Assembly: GCA_028817775.1 (NCBI GenBank)
Contig: JAPPOW010000080.1
Location: 1 to 5,148 of the forward strand
Source: Candidatus Melainabacteria bacterium
GTDB lineage: Bacteria > Cyanobacteriota > Vampirovibrionia > LMEP-6097
Direction: 5' to 3'
Length of the DNA: 5,148 nucleotides
Shown: positions 5,119 through 5,148 of the stretch, piece after piece
Numbering within the stretch: the stretch's first letter is position 1
Layout: the number at the start of each line of letters is the position of its first letter
Made by a program: the position numbers and the translations under genes
Notes under the pieces: model-generated
The model's database searches: none
The model's input: the letters and a program-made list of their open reading frames with translations, nothing else
Told to the model about the DNA's origin: nothing

Positions 5119-5148
5119 AATCACTAGTTAATTTACAAAATAAAGAAT

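Larger units (their letters stand above)
4837..5148. other. 312-bp right-end region without a confirmed gene
   Basis: This stretch contains the divergent promoter pair (4844-4852 minus, 4901-4906 plus), the possible small peptide and the RNA candidate. The last 30 bases (5119-5148) are AT-rich and show no start codon with a ribosome-binding site and no hairpin with a T-run. No tRNA is recognisable. Confidence 0.6.

Overview
The window is a compact, AT-rich stretch of bacterial chromosome with two core housekeeping genes among poorly recognised ones. The phylum cannot be fixed from the sequence. Intergenic gaps are very short, and most starts lack a clear Shine-Dalgarno site. Four starts have a -10 box only 6-9 bases upstream of the ATG, which suggests much leaderless (or nearly leaderless) mRNA. 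A REP/MITE-like inverted repeat fits a free-living or host-associated lineage that carries dispersed palindromic elements. I see no phage, plasmid, CRISPR or transposase signature.

Layout. (1) Positions 1-1325, minus strand: the first 441 codons of a secreted protein with a Sec signal peptide, a beta-rich N-terminal region, a poly-Gly/Asn linker and a second beta-rich region. The gene runs off the left edge. (2) A 23-bp divergent gap holds a palindromic -10 box that can serve both directions. (3) Positions 1349-2940, plus strand: tlyA (rRNA 2'-O-methyltransferase) and nadK (NAD kinase), joined by an ATGA overlap. (4) An 85-bp palindromic repeat fills nearly all of the nadK-orf3 gap. (5) orf3 (3029-3748), an unrecognised 239-aa protein, is probably read through from tlyA-nadK. 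(6) Positions 4836-3745, minus strand: a cysteine-free, Arg/Lys-rich 363-aa protein of unknown role, convergent with orf3 and sharing stop-codon bases with it. (7) The last 312 bases hold a divergent promoter region, a possible leaderless 26-aa hydrophobic peptide and a well-folded RNA candidate (about 4989-5118) that could be a 6S-like RNA or the leader of a gene beyond the window.

How the parts work together. tlyA and nadK are functionally unrelated core genes that are neighbours in other bacteria too (tlyA-ppnK-recN in Mycobacterium); here an unknown gene follows instead of recN. The points most worth following are the inverted repeat, which appears to supply and also hide the ribosome-binding site of orf3, the shared -10 box at 1335-1342, and the peptide plus structured RNA at the right end.
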